Source: Seriola aureovittata
Taxonomy: Eukaryota > Chordata > Actinopteri > Carangiformes > Carangidae
Direction: 5' to 3'
Assembly (NCBI RefSeq): GCF_021018895.1
Contig: NC_079380.1
Coordinates: 372,001 to 436,000 of the forward strand
Length of the DNA: 64,000 nucleotides
The translations under genes were made by a program, and so were the position numbers. A model generated the notes under the pieces. The model was not told the origin of the DNA. It was given only the letters and a program-made list of their open reading frames with translations, and searched no databases. Positions 13,544 to 25,100 of the stretch are shown piece by piece; position 1 is the stretch's first letter, and each line of letters starts with the position of its first letter.

Positions 13544-13582
13544 TTCTTACCATTAAAGATTAAGAATCTTTAATGGTAAGAA
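13544..13582. repeat. Perfect 18-bp inverted repeat with 3-nt loop
   Basis: Left arm ttcttaccattaaagatt (13544-13561), spacer aag, right arm its exact complement (13565-13582). It lies about 340 bp downstream of the amine oxidase stop codon, in the possible 3' UTR. Confidence 0.9.
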
Positions 13583-13922
13583 TTTTGAGGTGAATTGTTT
13601 TCCCACTTCCCTAGTAGACAGATTTATTAACTTTGGACAGAGCCAGGCTGTTTCCTCCTGCTTCCAGTCAGTAGGCTAAGCTAGGCTTACTACATCCTGC
13701 TTGTATGGACTTAACACGCAGATATGACAGTGGTATCAATCTTATCATCACATTCTCAGGAAGACAGCATAATCTCGAAAATATTGAAAATCTCTTGCCT
13801 GGTCCAGCTTAAAACACATGTGAAACAAATAATAAACATGTTAAAATTGACACAAGCTTCGTGAAGCCCAATTCTGTAAGGGTATCAAGCTTTGAAGCTA
13901 TTACTTAGCAGTGATCAATACA

Positions 13923-14213
13923 TCAGACCCAATCCTCGAACTTCATGACACCATCAAAGCCATGGTAGGTGAAGGGCTCCAGCACAGGGCTGCACATCTC
14001 TTGAGCAAGGCATGCCATTCTGTTGTTGTCACAGCTGTCCTCGCTGCCCGGGCCAATGTACACCCCATCACTAGAGTGGATGGATGGATCCTCGTCAAAG
14101 TAGTTGTGGGGCCGCATTATTACCCCGCCCCCGTTGCCCACGGTCACCGTATTGGGGATGTCTTCAGAGTGAGGAATGTGGAGGAAACCGGTGGTCACCC
14201 AGGCAACTAAGTC
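13923..14213 (-). CDS. aoc2: Amine oxidase exon 5 (residues 665-760)
   Basis: Terminal 291-nt exon after an 86-bp intron (acceptor TTCGCAG). It encodes DLVAWVTTGFLHIPHSEDIP, where H676 is the expected third copper ligand, then the C-terminal tail rich in cysteine, ending FEDWV and a TGA stop. Confidence 0.95.
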   Translation of the reverse strand, partial: DLVAWVTTGFLHIPHSEDIPNTVTVGNGGGVIMRPHNYFDEDPSIHSSDGVYIGPGSEDSCDNNRMACLAQEMCSPVLEPFTYHGFDGVMKFEDWV

Positions 14214-17200
14214 CTGCGAACACAATTTAATGTTTACATATTTTTATATGAAGGTAAAAATACTACGTATTTTTATATGTAAATTCCATCTCAACACACC
14301 TCGTCTTCAATGCTTTCATTGTCTTCAATGTACTTGCTGAAGTCGACAGCTGGAGTCCAGATGTTGTTTTGGCTGTACAGACTGCTGCTGGTCTGCTCTA
14401 TGTCCTTATGCTTGGTGATAGCAACCTTATACCTGGAGAACGACAAAAGAGGCACAGACAGAGTGGTCATTAACAACATACTGAATTTCCTTACATTTCC
14501 CAAGATCCTCCTGAGTCACATGACCTGTGTGTGTGGAATGGAACCACAGCATGAGACAATAATACTTGTGATGTATGGTGGGATTACGTCTTTTTACTGC
14601 TTCTGTGATAAAACCATTGAATATTTTTTTCAGTTGCTACAAACACAGTGTATTAGTAGGGGGGATCCAATGATTATTTTCATTATTGATTAAGCTGTCA
14701 GTTATTTTACTGACTAGTCATTTTGTCTATAAATGTCAGAAAATGCTCTTCCTGACCATGTGCAAACTTGCACTTTTTCATGTACATATCGTGTGTATTG
14801 TGTATATTGTATTTATTAGTGTATATTGGTATATTTTTGTTGTATATTTCCATAGATGTTTATTCTATATATGTTTATTTTTCTGCTGTGGTAAATGAAT
14901 TTCCCAGTTGTGGGATAAATAAAGTTAATCTAATCTAAAATAGTGATCTTGTTCAGATATTCTTTTAACTGTCATAATTGTCATATTTGAGAAGCTGAAT
15001 TACAAAAAATGACTAAAAAAACTATCTGATTAGCTAATATTAGACACCACAGCTACTGGTCTTACCAGACCACAGCAACATCCCTGAGTGTAATGATTAA
15101 TGAAGCGCATGTTTTATCAAACTTGAATTGAATTTTTTATTTGTGAGCGGAAGATTGTGTTAAACCAAAAATGGTATACAAGCTAATTTTAAATGTCATC
15201 AACAGGACCTTAGAATCAATTCTGACACTGACAGGGAGTTAGTGAAGAACCTCTTCTTCAGGAATTTGTGAAAAACTTTAAATAAGCTGAAGATGACTGA
15301 TTCACTTTTGACTTGGACTGAATAAAGAGAACTGGAATGCAGGGACTTCTCTCTCCATATCTGTGAAGGTAAAAAATGGAAATTTGTCCAAGGTTATCAG
15401 CAGCAGAACCATGATTGAACCAGCCCTCGTCAAATCCCATATCAACCCAATTCACCTTGTCTTGGGGTGACATACAACAGTGTTTAAAATGTTTGTGTAA
15501 TATATGGCCCAATGACACTTTCAGTTTTCTATTTATAGAACTGAATATGGTCCAAAGTGCAGACATCCACCAGGCAGTGTGTGTATCTTCTGCTCTCCAA
15601 ACGCTTTGTGCTTTGACCAGAGAAAAAATACGTCAACATAGAAACACAAACACACTCTGTCTCCAGGACTTCCCTGTCCACAGGGGGGCCCATCCTCTGA
15701 TTTTTACTTCCCAGCCATGTTGCACAAGAAGTACTTACTGTGTTTCTCACTAGAATAGTTTATAACAAGTTTAAAGTGAGCATGCTGCAGGTCATATTTC
15801 CCAGTCCTGTGAGTATGTAAAACACTTCATGTCTAACACAATTTTTAATCAAGGCCAAAGCTGTCCAGCCTCACCTAGCCCAGGACATGGCCCTCTCCTC
15901 TCCCTGGCTCTCTGGCAGGTGGTCCCCTGTGAAGCTGAACACCTGCAGCCTGTAGGAGCGTTGGTGACCCCAGCGGTTGGTCTTGTTGCTGGCGATATGG
16001 AGGTAGCGGGGAGTCTTGGTATTGTAACGCAGAGCTGCCTCCTGTGGAAGTGTCACAGTAGATATTAGTCCCATGGTTTTTTTGCCCTCTCCAACATAAA
16101 CAGCACATATGAGGTTATCATGGGTTGCTGGCGCTAAGTGATATAAATGGGATACTTGACATGTTGTAATTTAAAAACGCCACTTCTTAAACTGCCTGCA
16201 ATATTACCAAATAATAAAAAATAAACGTACAATAATTTAAATAAATCACAATAAGTCATTCCTTTGCTGTAATAAGATTATTTGTTCAAATTTTTGTGTA
16301 AATATATATATGGTGTCTGTGTTTGGAACTGACAGGCTGAGCCCTCACAGAGGAATGAAGGGGTGAATAAAGACATTTGTGCAGTAGTTTAGTGGCCATA
16401 GGCAAACAGTGTGACATCAACATCTAATGCAGCTGAGGAAATGTTTGCAGGTAAATTCACATGCTGCTTAATGCGCTACAGCTGAGCAGCTAATTAGCTA
16501 TAATAGCAGCCTAATGCAGTCTAATACAACAATAAATAGACAATAAATCCTCCTTCGTGAAGGCTGTAATGTTCACTTTGTATTAAAATTGTTTTAGAGA
16601 TGTGTTGATTTCACTGTATGGTCCTATTGGAGGTTGTAGATTGTGGTGCTGCTGAACTGTTCTGATGTGTCATTATTTTAATCCATCCTATTCATATAGG
16701 GAAGGTTCAATAACATAAACACTTCTTCGTATAATCTAGTACAATTCATCAGTACCACAGATTACATCCTCGACAGTTGATTCAGCACCTCTCTAAAATA
16801 GTTTCTGCATAAATGTAACATTATTCATGCAAATTCATACAAGTGCATCAAAATGTGTAGTGTGTGGAGTGTGAGTATGAAGATTCTGATGTGTACAAGA
16901 TAAATTACAATTTATAATTATAACTTTTTACTTTTACCACCCCCTGATAATAAAACACATTCATTGTCAGTTAACAATTTTACTTAGAAAAGAAGAATTT
17001 TGAAATAAACTCCTTTATTTTACAAGTAAATGGCCATGATGGAAGAAATCGATCAAAATCCAATATTGCTGTTATAGATAGACTTTCTTTACAAAAATAA
17101 CACTGAGACATTTTGGTGTGTTAGAAGAGAACAGCTCATGCTATCTCCACACGTCAAAGGCTTGAGGTGATGTAGGCCCTGACCTCTGTTGACCTTTGAC

Positions 17201-20200
17201 TTAATACTGTTACCTGTTGCATTCCATTTATACTAAAGGAAGTGAATAAAGGCAGACCTGTTCTGTTTTGAGCTGATTCTCCACCAGTTGAGGGACCATA
17301 GCATAGTGATCAGGCATCCACGGCAGTGACACATTAACGTACTCCATGTCTTTGGTCTGGAATACATTCTTCACTCCTGCAGAGGAAATGATGCAGAAAT
17401 CATTGTTCTAATAATTATTTTCTGTTTTCTCCTGTATATCCACGTCAGTTTTTTAATCTGTTACATTTTAAGATACATTTGAAGCTGCACTAATCAATAT
17501 TTTTGAGTCAACAATGTACCAAAGGACTATGGTAAGTGGTGCATATTGTTGCATATCTAATGTTGCATAACTTTCAAATCAAACCACAATGGACTCACAG
17601 CCATGCTCTGTGATTCATAATTGTTAATCCGAGTGTTGGGTCTAGGTTATTACATCAGCCACTGACTACAGACTAAGAATCATCTCATAAGGAGAGCTTT
17701 TGAACTGCATGGCTGACTGCAGCTGTTAAATAGAACATCTTCTCATCTCTGTTTTGTTTCTCATCACTGGTTCATCACTGGTTGACTTGACCTCATCACC
17801 TCAGTATTTTAGCATCCTGGCTGCAGCCCTGACCTGGTCATGAAGACCCATGGCCATGATGGACACATCAGTCTGTTCATAACTAAACTGATACAGTGAT
17901 ATGATATCAGATTTTTCTCTTTATGGTTGTCCTGAACTGATTTGCACCAAATTTGGTGGAGGGATGGAGCATGGGCCCAGTACCACATTAAATGTTGGTG
18001 TGGATCCAGTTAAAGGGATGGATCCAGGAATGTGTTGTCAATTTCCTTAACATTGCAAGATAGTATATGTTTATAATAATATGTAATAATAATAATAATA
18101 ATTTTGATCTTAATGTGAAAAAAACAGACATAGTTATGGTGTTGAGATCTATGAATTAGTATAGTTTGGGAAAGAGCCAGATAATAATCTATATGTAGTG
18201 AGAAAAATTCTGAATCCAATACAAACAGAGTTGTATATTATTAACAGCAACGAACCTTCAACAATCTGCTCAAAAAATAATATTAAAGAGGACGTTTAAA
18301 TATTTGAATAGATGCTATGATGAAGTAAGAAATACAAGTGGTCATGGTTTTAAGTGAGAAAGTTCCTGATTTGACTTTTTAAACTTTTTAATGTCACTTA
18401 TTGACCCTGTAAGAACGCACATTGTGACACGTATTATGGCTGTATGACTGGACTCAAAGAAGTCTACTCAACTCCAACTTTTTTAGAAGCATATGGAAAA
18501 ATTCCTACTAAACCAAGGGTCTTTGTCTAATTTAACTATTATTATTTATTATTAACTATTATTATTATTATTACTATTGAGATGCTTGTTGTAGTATTTC
18601 AGGCTATTAAAGTTAAAACTGTTTAATGATTTATGCTAGTGGATATTTAGGTGCTAAGGGTGAGTGAGATCACCCTATGGGCATGTGTGTGACCCTCTGA
18701 GTCTCTGCGTGCACTGGTTAAAGCTCAGGGGTGCCGCAATCTCAGTGCCAAGTTGGACTGGACGGTTGAGGCTGATTCAGTTTTATTTGTCTCAAACAGG
18801 ATCTGTCACAGGCCACATCTTTGGCGCCCCCCGATTACACTCAACCGTTTTTTCTTGATGTTTCTGAGAGACAAGCGTCTGCATATGGTGTTCTCTATCA
18901 GAAACAAAGGGGGATTAGGAGAGTGTTAATATACTGCAGTGTACTGTTTGATGTACAGGAAAAAAGAGCCGCTCCATGTGTCAGATATACAGCAGCAGTA
19001 GCTAAATTGATAAAAAAATTGCACATGTAGTTATGCACCACCCACTGATAATCTTAACCTCTCACGCTACAGTTGCATTTGTGACATCCTCTGCATTCAC
19101 ACTGACACCACTAAGACAGGAGCAGGATTCTCAAAGTGCTAACACAACCACACATAACATTTGTACATCAAGGAATCAACATGGCAGAACAAATATTGGA
19201 AGGGACACCATATTGTTGTATAACAGTTACACAGGACAGGACCAAGGTGAGGACTGATTTGAGTGAAACACCTTTGGTAAATCCTGAAGTGGAAATATAC
19301 ACAGATGGCTGTTGTTTCAGACATCCAGACCGTGGGTTGCAGGCAGGATACGCTGTGGTGGAACTAGGGATAGATGGGACCCCCATAATAGTCAAACAGG
19401 AAGCGTGTCAGCGCAGAAAGCAGAACTAAGAACAGTCAAAGCAGCACAAGAAACTGCATCAGAAGAGATAAAGACTCAGTGGAAGTCAAAAGGGGGACAA
19501 CAAAACAGCCAAGGAATATGGCATGTAAATAGTCAGGTGATAATGCCCCCTCAGTGGCTACACAGCATGTTGACACAGACTCATGGACCTGACCACAGGA
19601 GCACTGGACAGATGACACATGACTTACGACACTGGTGGATTGACGGCAAGAATGCTGTAATTAAAAACTTTGTTAAAGACTGCTTGGTGTGTCAGACATG
19701 TAATGTAAGACCAGCCTTTAGAGTAGAGGCTGGCAAGTATCCAGAACCAGCTGCACCAGGTCAGGAAATCACTATTGATTTCACAGACATGTTAAGCCGT
19801 GAAGGTGGGAAACGTTATTTGTTGGTGATTGTGGACTCCTTCTCACGGTGGGTTGAGGCCTATCCCACCGCAAAGGAGGACGCCACATCAGTGATAAAAT
19901 GTTTACGTTCCCACTCACGGTTTTCCCAGACTAATTCGCTCTGACAATGGAATATACTTCAAAAATAAAGACAAGGAGAAAATTATAATGTCATATAAAC
20001 TAAAGTGGCCAGAGGCTCTGACTTTGGCGCTCCTGGGAGTGAGATCTGCAGTAAACAGGGAGACTAGTTTGACTCCTTTTGAGTTACATCACGGCAGAGA
20101 AATACCTGGTCCAACTCACTCCCTGAAAGAGATTTCTAATGTGGGATATAAACCATATTATGTGAAAATAAACGCTCTGGTGTCAGAATTCTCCATCCCC

Positions 20201-22133
20201 ACAGATTCACCAACAGGAGAAAACTTCTCCATGCGGGAACAGGAGCCAGAGCTAGGATCAGGAGGACCTCCAGAGTTCCTGTATCTGAAGCTCATAAAGA
20301 GGAAGTGGAGTGAACCACGATGGACAGGATCATTCAAAGTGACAGCCAGAACAAACTGGGCAGTAAAACTGGCTGGGAAGGGTTACAACTGGTATCACCT
20401 CTCTCAGTGTGCTAAGAACGCCACAGCACAGGAGAAGGAAGCCGAGAGGAACTAAAAAAAAAAATTTTTTTAACTACGAGTGTATTACCGAGTTTTATAA
20501 TTATCATTTGTGTGTGTGATTAAAACAGAAACCATTGCCACTCGTCCGGAGGAATCAGAGAACGAGGTGGAGGATGGTGTCTGAAGAGGAAAGTAGTCCC
20601 ACAGGGGAAGGTTAAAACGTTAGGTATGGGGGGAGGTTCGGCCCCATCGCAAGGTTGACCTGTTGAGGACACAGGCTATTTCAGGCTATTAAAGTTAAAA
20701 CTGTTTAATGATTTATGCTAGTGTATATTTAGGTGCTAAGGGTGAGTTGTTGTTTAAACATCTGCCTCAGGGAAACTATTTACAACCACTGATAAAGATC
20801 ACCCTATGGGCATGTGTAGGGGGGCAGCCGGAGGTAACAGAGGTAGATAATTGGTAATTTATATGTATACATTAACTGTCTTCCTTTGAGCGTGCTGAGC
20901 TTTAGGTTACACTTGAGGTCGGAGTCAGACGGGAAGGAGGAAGCCAGCAGAGCCAATCAGAAGATGATAAAACGCCCATGCACATTTCTTTGTTTGTACT
21001 TGTATAAATACACTGGATCAGGGAAAGTTAGTTTGTCAGACTGTGGACTGACCAACACTTGTTATTGGTTAGGAAAACGCACATCTGATCCAGAATTCTA
21101 TAATTGTTCATTGCTTGCTGAAAAGATTCACTAAACAATTTGAACTAAATTCTTTGGTGTGGACATTCACTGGTCTTTTGAGTATTTTGAACACTGCACT
21201 CACCCTGTGGGGGTGAGAGTTTTTTTTCTCTAAACAGCAAAAGCTCCTTCATGCTGGACACTAGAATTACCCCTGAATAAAGTATCTATCTATCATGTTT
21301 TATCAGTCAGTGGTGGCCAGTGTACTTTTTTATGCTGCAGTCTGCTGGATCAGCAGCATTTCCGGAATGAACACAAACAGACTGGACAAGCTGGTAAAAA
21401 AGGCTGGGTCTGTGCTCGGCAGGAGTCTGGACTCACTCAGGACTGTTGTGGAGAGATGCATGCAATGTAAGATGGAGGCCATCTTGGACAATACCAACCA
21501 TCCTCTCCACAACATTCTGGCAGGACAAAGAAGCAGCTACAGCTGCAGCAAACGTCTCATCTCACTGCGCTGCAGAACAGAGAGGTTCAGGAGATCCTTT
21601 GTTCCCACTGCCATCAGACTGCTGACACTTTAAAATGTGTATGTAACTAGTTACAGAAAGTGTTTTTATTAGTTGATCTTTTTACAAGTATTTTCACTGT
21701 CTGTACATTTCAGTGACATTATTTACATGGTTTTGTATTTTTTCTGTGTGGTTTCAGTTGTGCTGAGGTAAATAAATAATTCTAAAGTACCGGATCTGTC
21801 TGTGAATTTAATCCTTGAGTGGAAAGGGATGTACACAGATCATTTACAAGAGTAAGGGGTATTAGGAGTAGGAATAAAAGTGCAAAATGGTTGGACCCTA
21901 ATTAAAGTAATAAGTAAAAAAAAAAAATGCAGAATGGCTCATTCCACAATCATTGTGTTGGTATATTGCAATGACGGACGCAATAATGTGTTCTTTAATG
22001 TTATAGTTGGCAATGGCGGGTCTCTTTTTGTTATTTCAAGAGTAAATGTAGCAAAACCTCAGTGTAAAATATGCTCTGTTCTAATGTACATGAGCTAATG
22101 TACAGATGAAGTTCCCCTAGGGGATAAATAAAG

Positions 22134-22165
<32 letters not shown>

Positions 22166-25100
22166 GATCTATCTATCTATTTATCTAGTGCCAGTTATTT
22201 AAGTTATTGCTTCAGCAATAATTTTCAGATATTACATGATATTACATGGGGGATGGAAAGATGAAGAAGATGGGCTTTCTAGCAAGTTAAAAGAGAACCT
22301 TGATGTGAAGCTACTGAAACCTGGAGCCAAATTGAATGCTATGCTTATTTCTTATATCATTAATGTGTAGATAGATAGATAGTGAAGGGATATGTTATGT
22401 TTAATACTGTATGCTTTGTATGATTAAAAAGGCAAGTCAGCCTTAAACTGATGATTATGATTGTTTATGAACATTGTGACATGTGAACATTAAACATTGT
22501 GACCCTGATTGCCGTTTGAGATTGCAGAATGACGCACAGGGACAGACAAGAGTAGTAGAAAGTACAAGTACGACATGTTTAGATAACAGGTTCAGGTCAG
22601 AGTGGTGTGAGGAGAGAAGAGGCGGAGTGACCCTGTTACACAGAGAATGTGTGTATAAGAATGAATGTCTGAAACAAGAAAGTACTGCATGCTGCTTAGA
22701 CAGGCGAGACGAGAGCAGGGTGGTCCAGAGCTCTGTAAGCAATCTCAAACTTATATGCTTGACTATACTTTTAATAAATTAGACGTGTTGAACTTTATCT
22801 GTTATCCTGCATACTTCATCAAACGAATGCGCGAGTCCTGTTTGGTTATATATGGATCTGGAATCAACAATAGATAGATAGATAGATAGATAGATAGGGG
22901 TACTCAGATGACTGAAACTACATGAAACTACATGGAAGAAAATGTTACGCAAAAGGAAACGGAAAAGTGCAGCACTTGATCATTGGTTGCTACTGAACTG
23001 TCCTGCATGGATCACAAGTTATCTCACCAATAGGAAAATAAAATAAACCTGAAACCTTGTCAGTACAGTAAGGAGAGTTAACATTAGCACAACCAATAAC
23101 ACTGTGTCAGCCACTGCCAGTTACAGCTAACAAACAACATAAACAAACAAAAGATGCTAACTGCGCTAACCGTTCTGATCCGTCTGCTAGTCTCTGGTTC
23201 TGGTCTCAGACTCCTCCTCTGAGTCTGGGTCTGACTGAGACTCAAACATGTGGCTGAGTCTCTCTGATGTTTCCTCCTCTAACCATCTTGATACTCTCTG
23301 TTCTTTCACCTGTCCACCTGCAGCAAGCAGGTAGTGGGCGGGGCACAAGGACTGATCCAGGTTTTTCAATCAGGAAGTAAGAGTAGATGAGCTTCACACC
23401 CAGTTTTTGATTTGTTTCACTTTTTATGTTGGAAAACCATGTTAAACAAAATATTAATCATAGCAGAGGATTTTCACAGAGTTTAAAACATGGAGAGCAA
23501 TTTTAACCAAACAATTAGTGCATACTAATTAACAACTAGATTACTGTTCTGTGATTTGGTCCAATACAACAGAAAGTGATTTGAGCAGGTAGCGCAGAAT
23601 AACGCAGCACACAGTGCTCTTCACTGCCCATATCAAACAAGAGGAAGTTTAATGAATAATCGTTGGCTTGATTACATGTATGAATCAGGTTGCACTATTC
23701 TCCAGGATGCTTCATTATAAATATTATCATAACAAAATACAAATACAATAGTAACATCTCATGATTTTCAGGGAGACAATGTTACTCTCCTTGGCAGCAT
23801 CAGAAGCTTATTTTCTGTTGCTTCCATATAGAACTAGTTAAATACAAGAGTTCATTATCAACGGTGGCATGGAATTCAAGTGTCTTGACATCAGAAAAAG
23901 TTAGGATTGTATTAGTTTTCATAAGGAATTGTGTAGAGTACTAAATGACTTCTCGTTTGTTCTGTTCCTGAAGATATGATGTGGGATGAAGGGATCTATT
24001 CATCCCACTTTAACTGTGACATAGCGGAATGAGAAGTGAAGAGATTTAATTTATCAGTTATTTAAATTATTATATAGGGCTATCATGTGTATTAGCTTCT
24101 TGTTCTAATGAAGTTAGTCGGTTGTGACATAGAAATTAGACAATTCATCTAGCTGTAGAGATGTAAAGCTGGATAAATTGTATAATTCTGACGTAAACAT
24201 TTCATACAATAGGAAATAAAACCATATTGCTGAAGGGTTAAAGACAACATATAAACATGTATGTACTTGAGAACAGAAAATGTTTAAGGTCTTGGTTGAG
24301 CTATGATTCTACTCATTGCTCCTATAGTTAAGACCATGTTTGTTTCCATGTTGCCCAGCTTTATATTTCTGTCTGTAGGTTTTAATGCCACCCAACACAT
24401 CCAGGTCCACTTTGAAATTGATGAAGTGGGTGTGGATGTTCCCGAGGACGTTTTCTGCCACCTGGTGCCCATGTTTCCGACTACCGTCCACCAGATAAGA
24501 GGAGGAGATGTAGCCGGTGGCGTGCACCTTGGCCTCCACTGATCCGCTCTGGTAGAAGATGAAATCCCACATGTAGTCGTAGTTTCCTATGGCTGTGATG
24601 GTTCTGAACACTAAAGCGCTGTTCACCATCCCTCCGTAACTGTTGTGGAAGAAGTCAGAGAAGTGCCTCCGCAGGGGCTGACCCATGTTGTGCTCAAAGA
24701 TGCAGATTGAATTCCTGAATAAGACCGGGGCTGGGACATCAATGTAACGATATGTGTCCACATAGGTGGCTTCATAGGGACAATCCACGCCACGGACAAG
24801 TTCGTGTGCAAAGCGTCCTATCCCGATGCTCGAATCTAGAAACTTGGTGAGGATCATCCCCGGCGTTATAGAGCCATACACCGACATGGCCTCCTGCACG
24901 CTCAGCTCGTAGGCGATCCTCTCACCCTTGAACCGCACATCAAACACCCTCATACCTGTGAGAGAGCTCAGCCCGAAGGCAAAGCTCCAGCCCAGGTACA
25001 GGACGTGGTTCTTGCTGACACTATAGCGCGCCCCGTTTGGATAAAACAGCTGTGGGCCGATTTCTAGAGGCTTGTTCCTGGGTTTCAGAGAGCCATAGTC

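Larger units (their letters stand above)
11350..13922. other. Region downstream of the amine oxidase gene; no further gene seen
   Basis: Holds the (CA)n run at 12285, the palindrome at 13544 and presumably the amine oxidase 3' UTR near its right edge. No supported ORF. Confidence 0.5.
18595..21200 (+). pseudogene. Endogenous retrovirus relic: pol fragments between partial LTRs
   Basis: Old class-I-like (gamma/epsilon-type by general resemblance) provirus remnant lying antisense in the amine oxidase intron. From left to right: a truncated 5' LTR piece; the end of reverse transcriptase and its connection (about 18700-19030); RNase H (around the YTDGCC motif, 19300); integrase zinc-binding region with spaced His/Cys (19560-19710); the first integrase Asp near TIDFTD; then the integrase C-terminal region (19988-20455). 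Frame changes near 19130 and 19420-19440 and a deletion near 19980 interrupt it. The deletion removes the segment where the catalytic glutamate should lie. No gag, protease or env is visible. Coding capacity is lost. Confidence 0.85.
17377..24391 (-). other. Amine oxidase intron 1 (7,015 bp), filled with mobile-element debris
   Basis: The intron is antisense to the endogenous retrovirus relic at 18595-21200 and holds a CR1/L2-like LINE fragment (21295-21785) and LINE tails with (TATC)n. The parts at 17383-18590, 21790-22105 and 22190-24300 contain only AT-rich sequence, a short (TTA)n run near 18541-18576, a (GATA)n run at 22871-22896 and ORFs under 100 codons with no support. Confidence 0.85.

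Noticed and set aside
23187..23369. 60-codon acidic ORF (SQSDPDSEEESETRTRD) as a transposase N-terminus
   Set aside because: The acidic tail alone is not diagnostic and no neighbouring transposase motif or inverted repeat was found.
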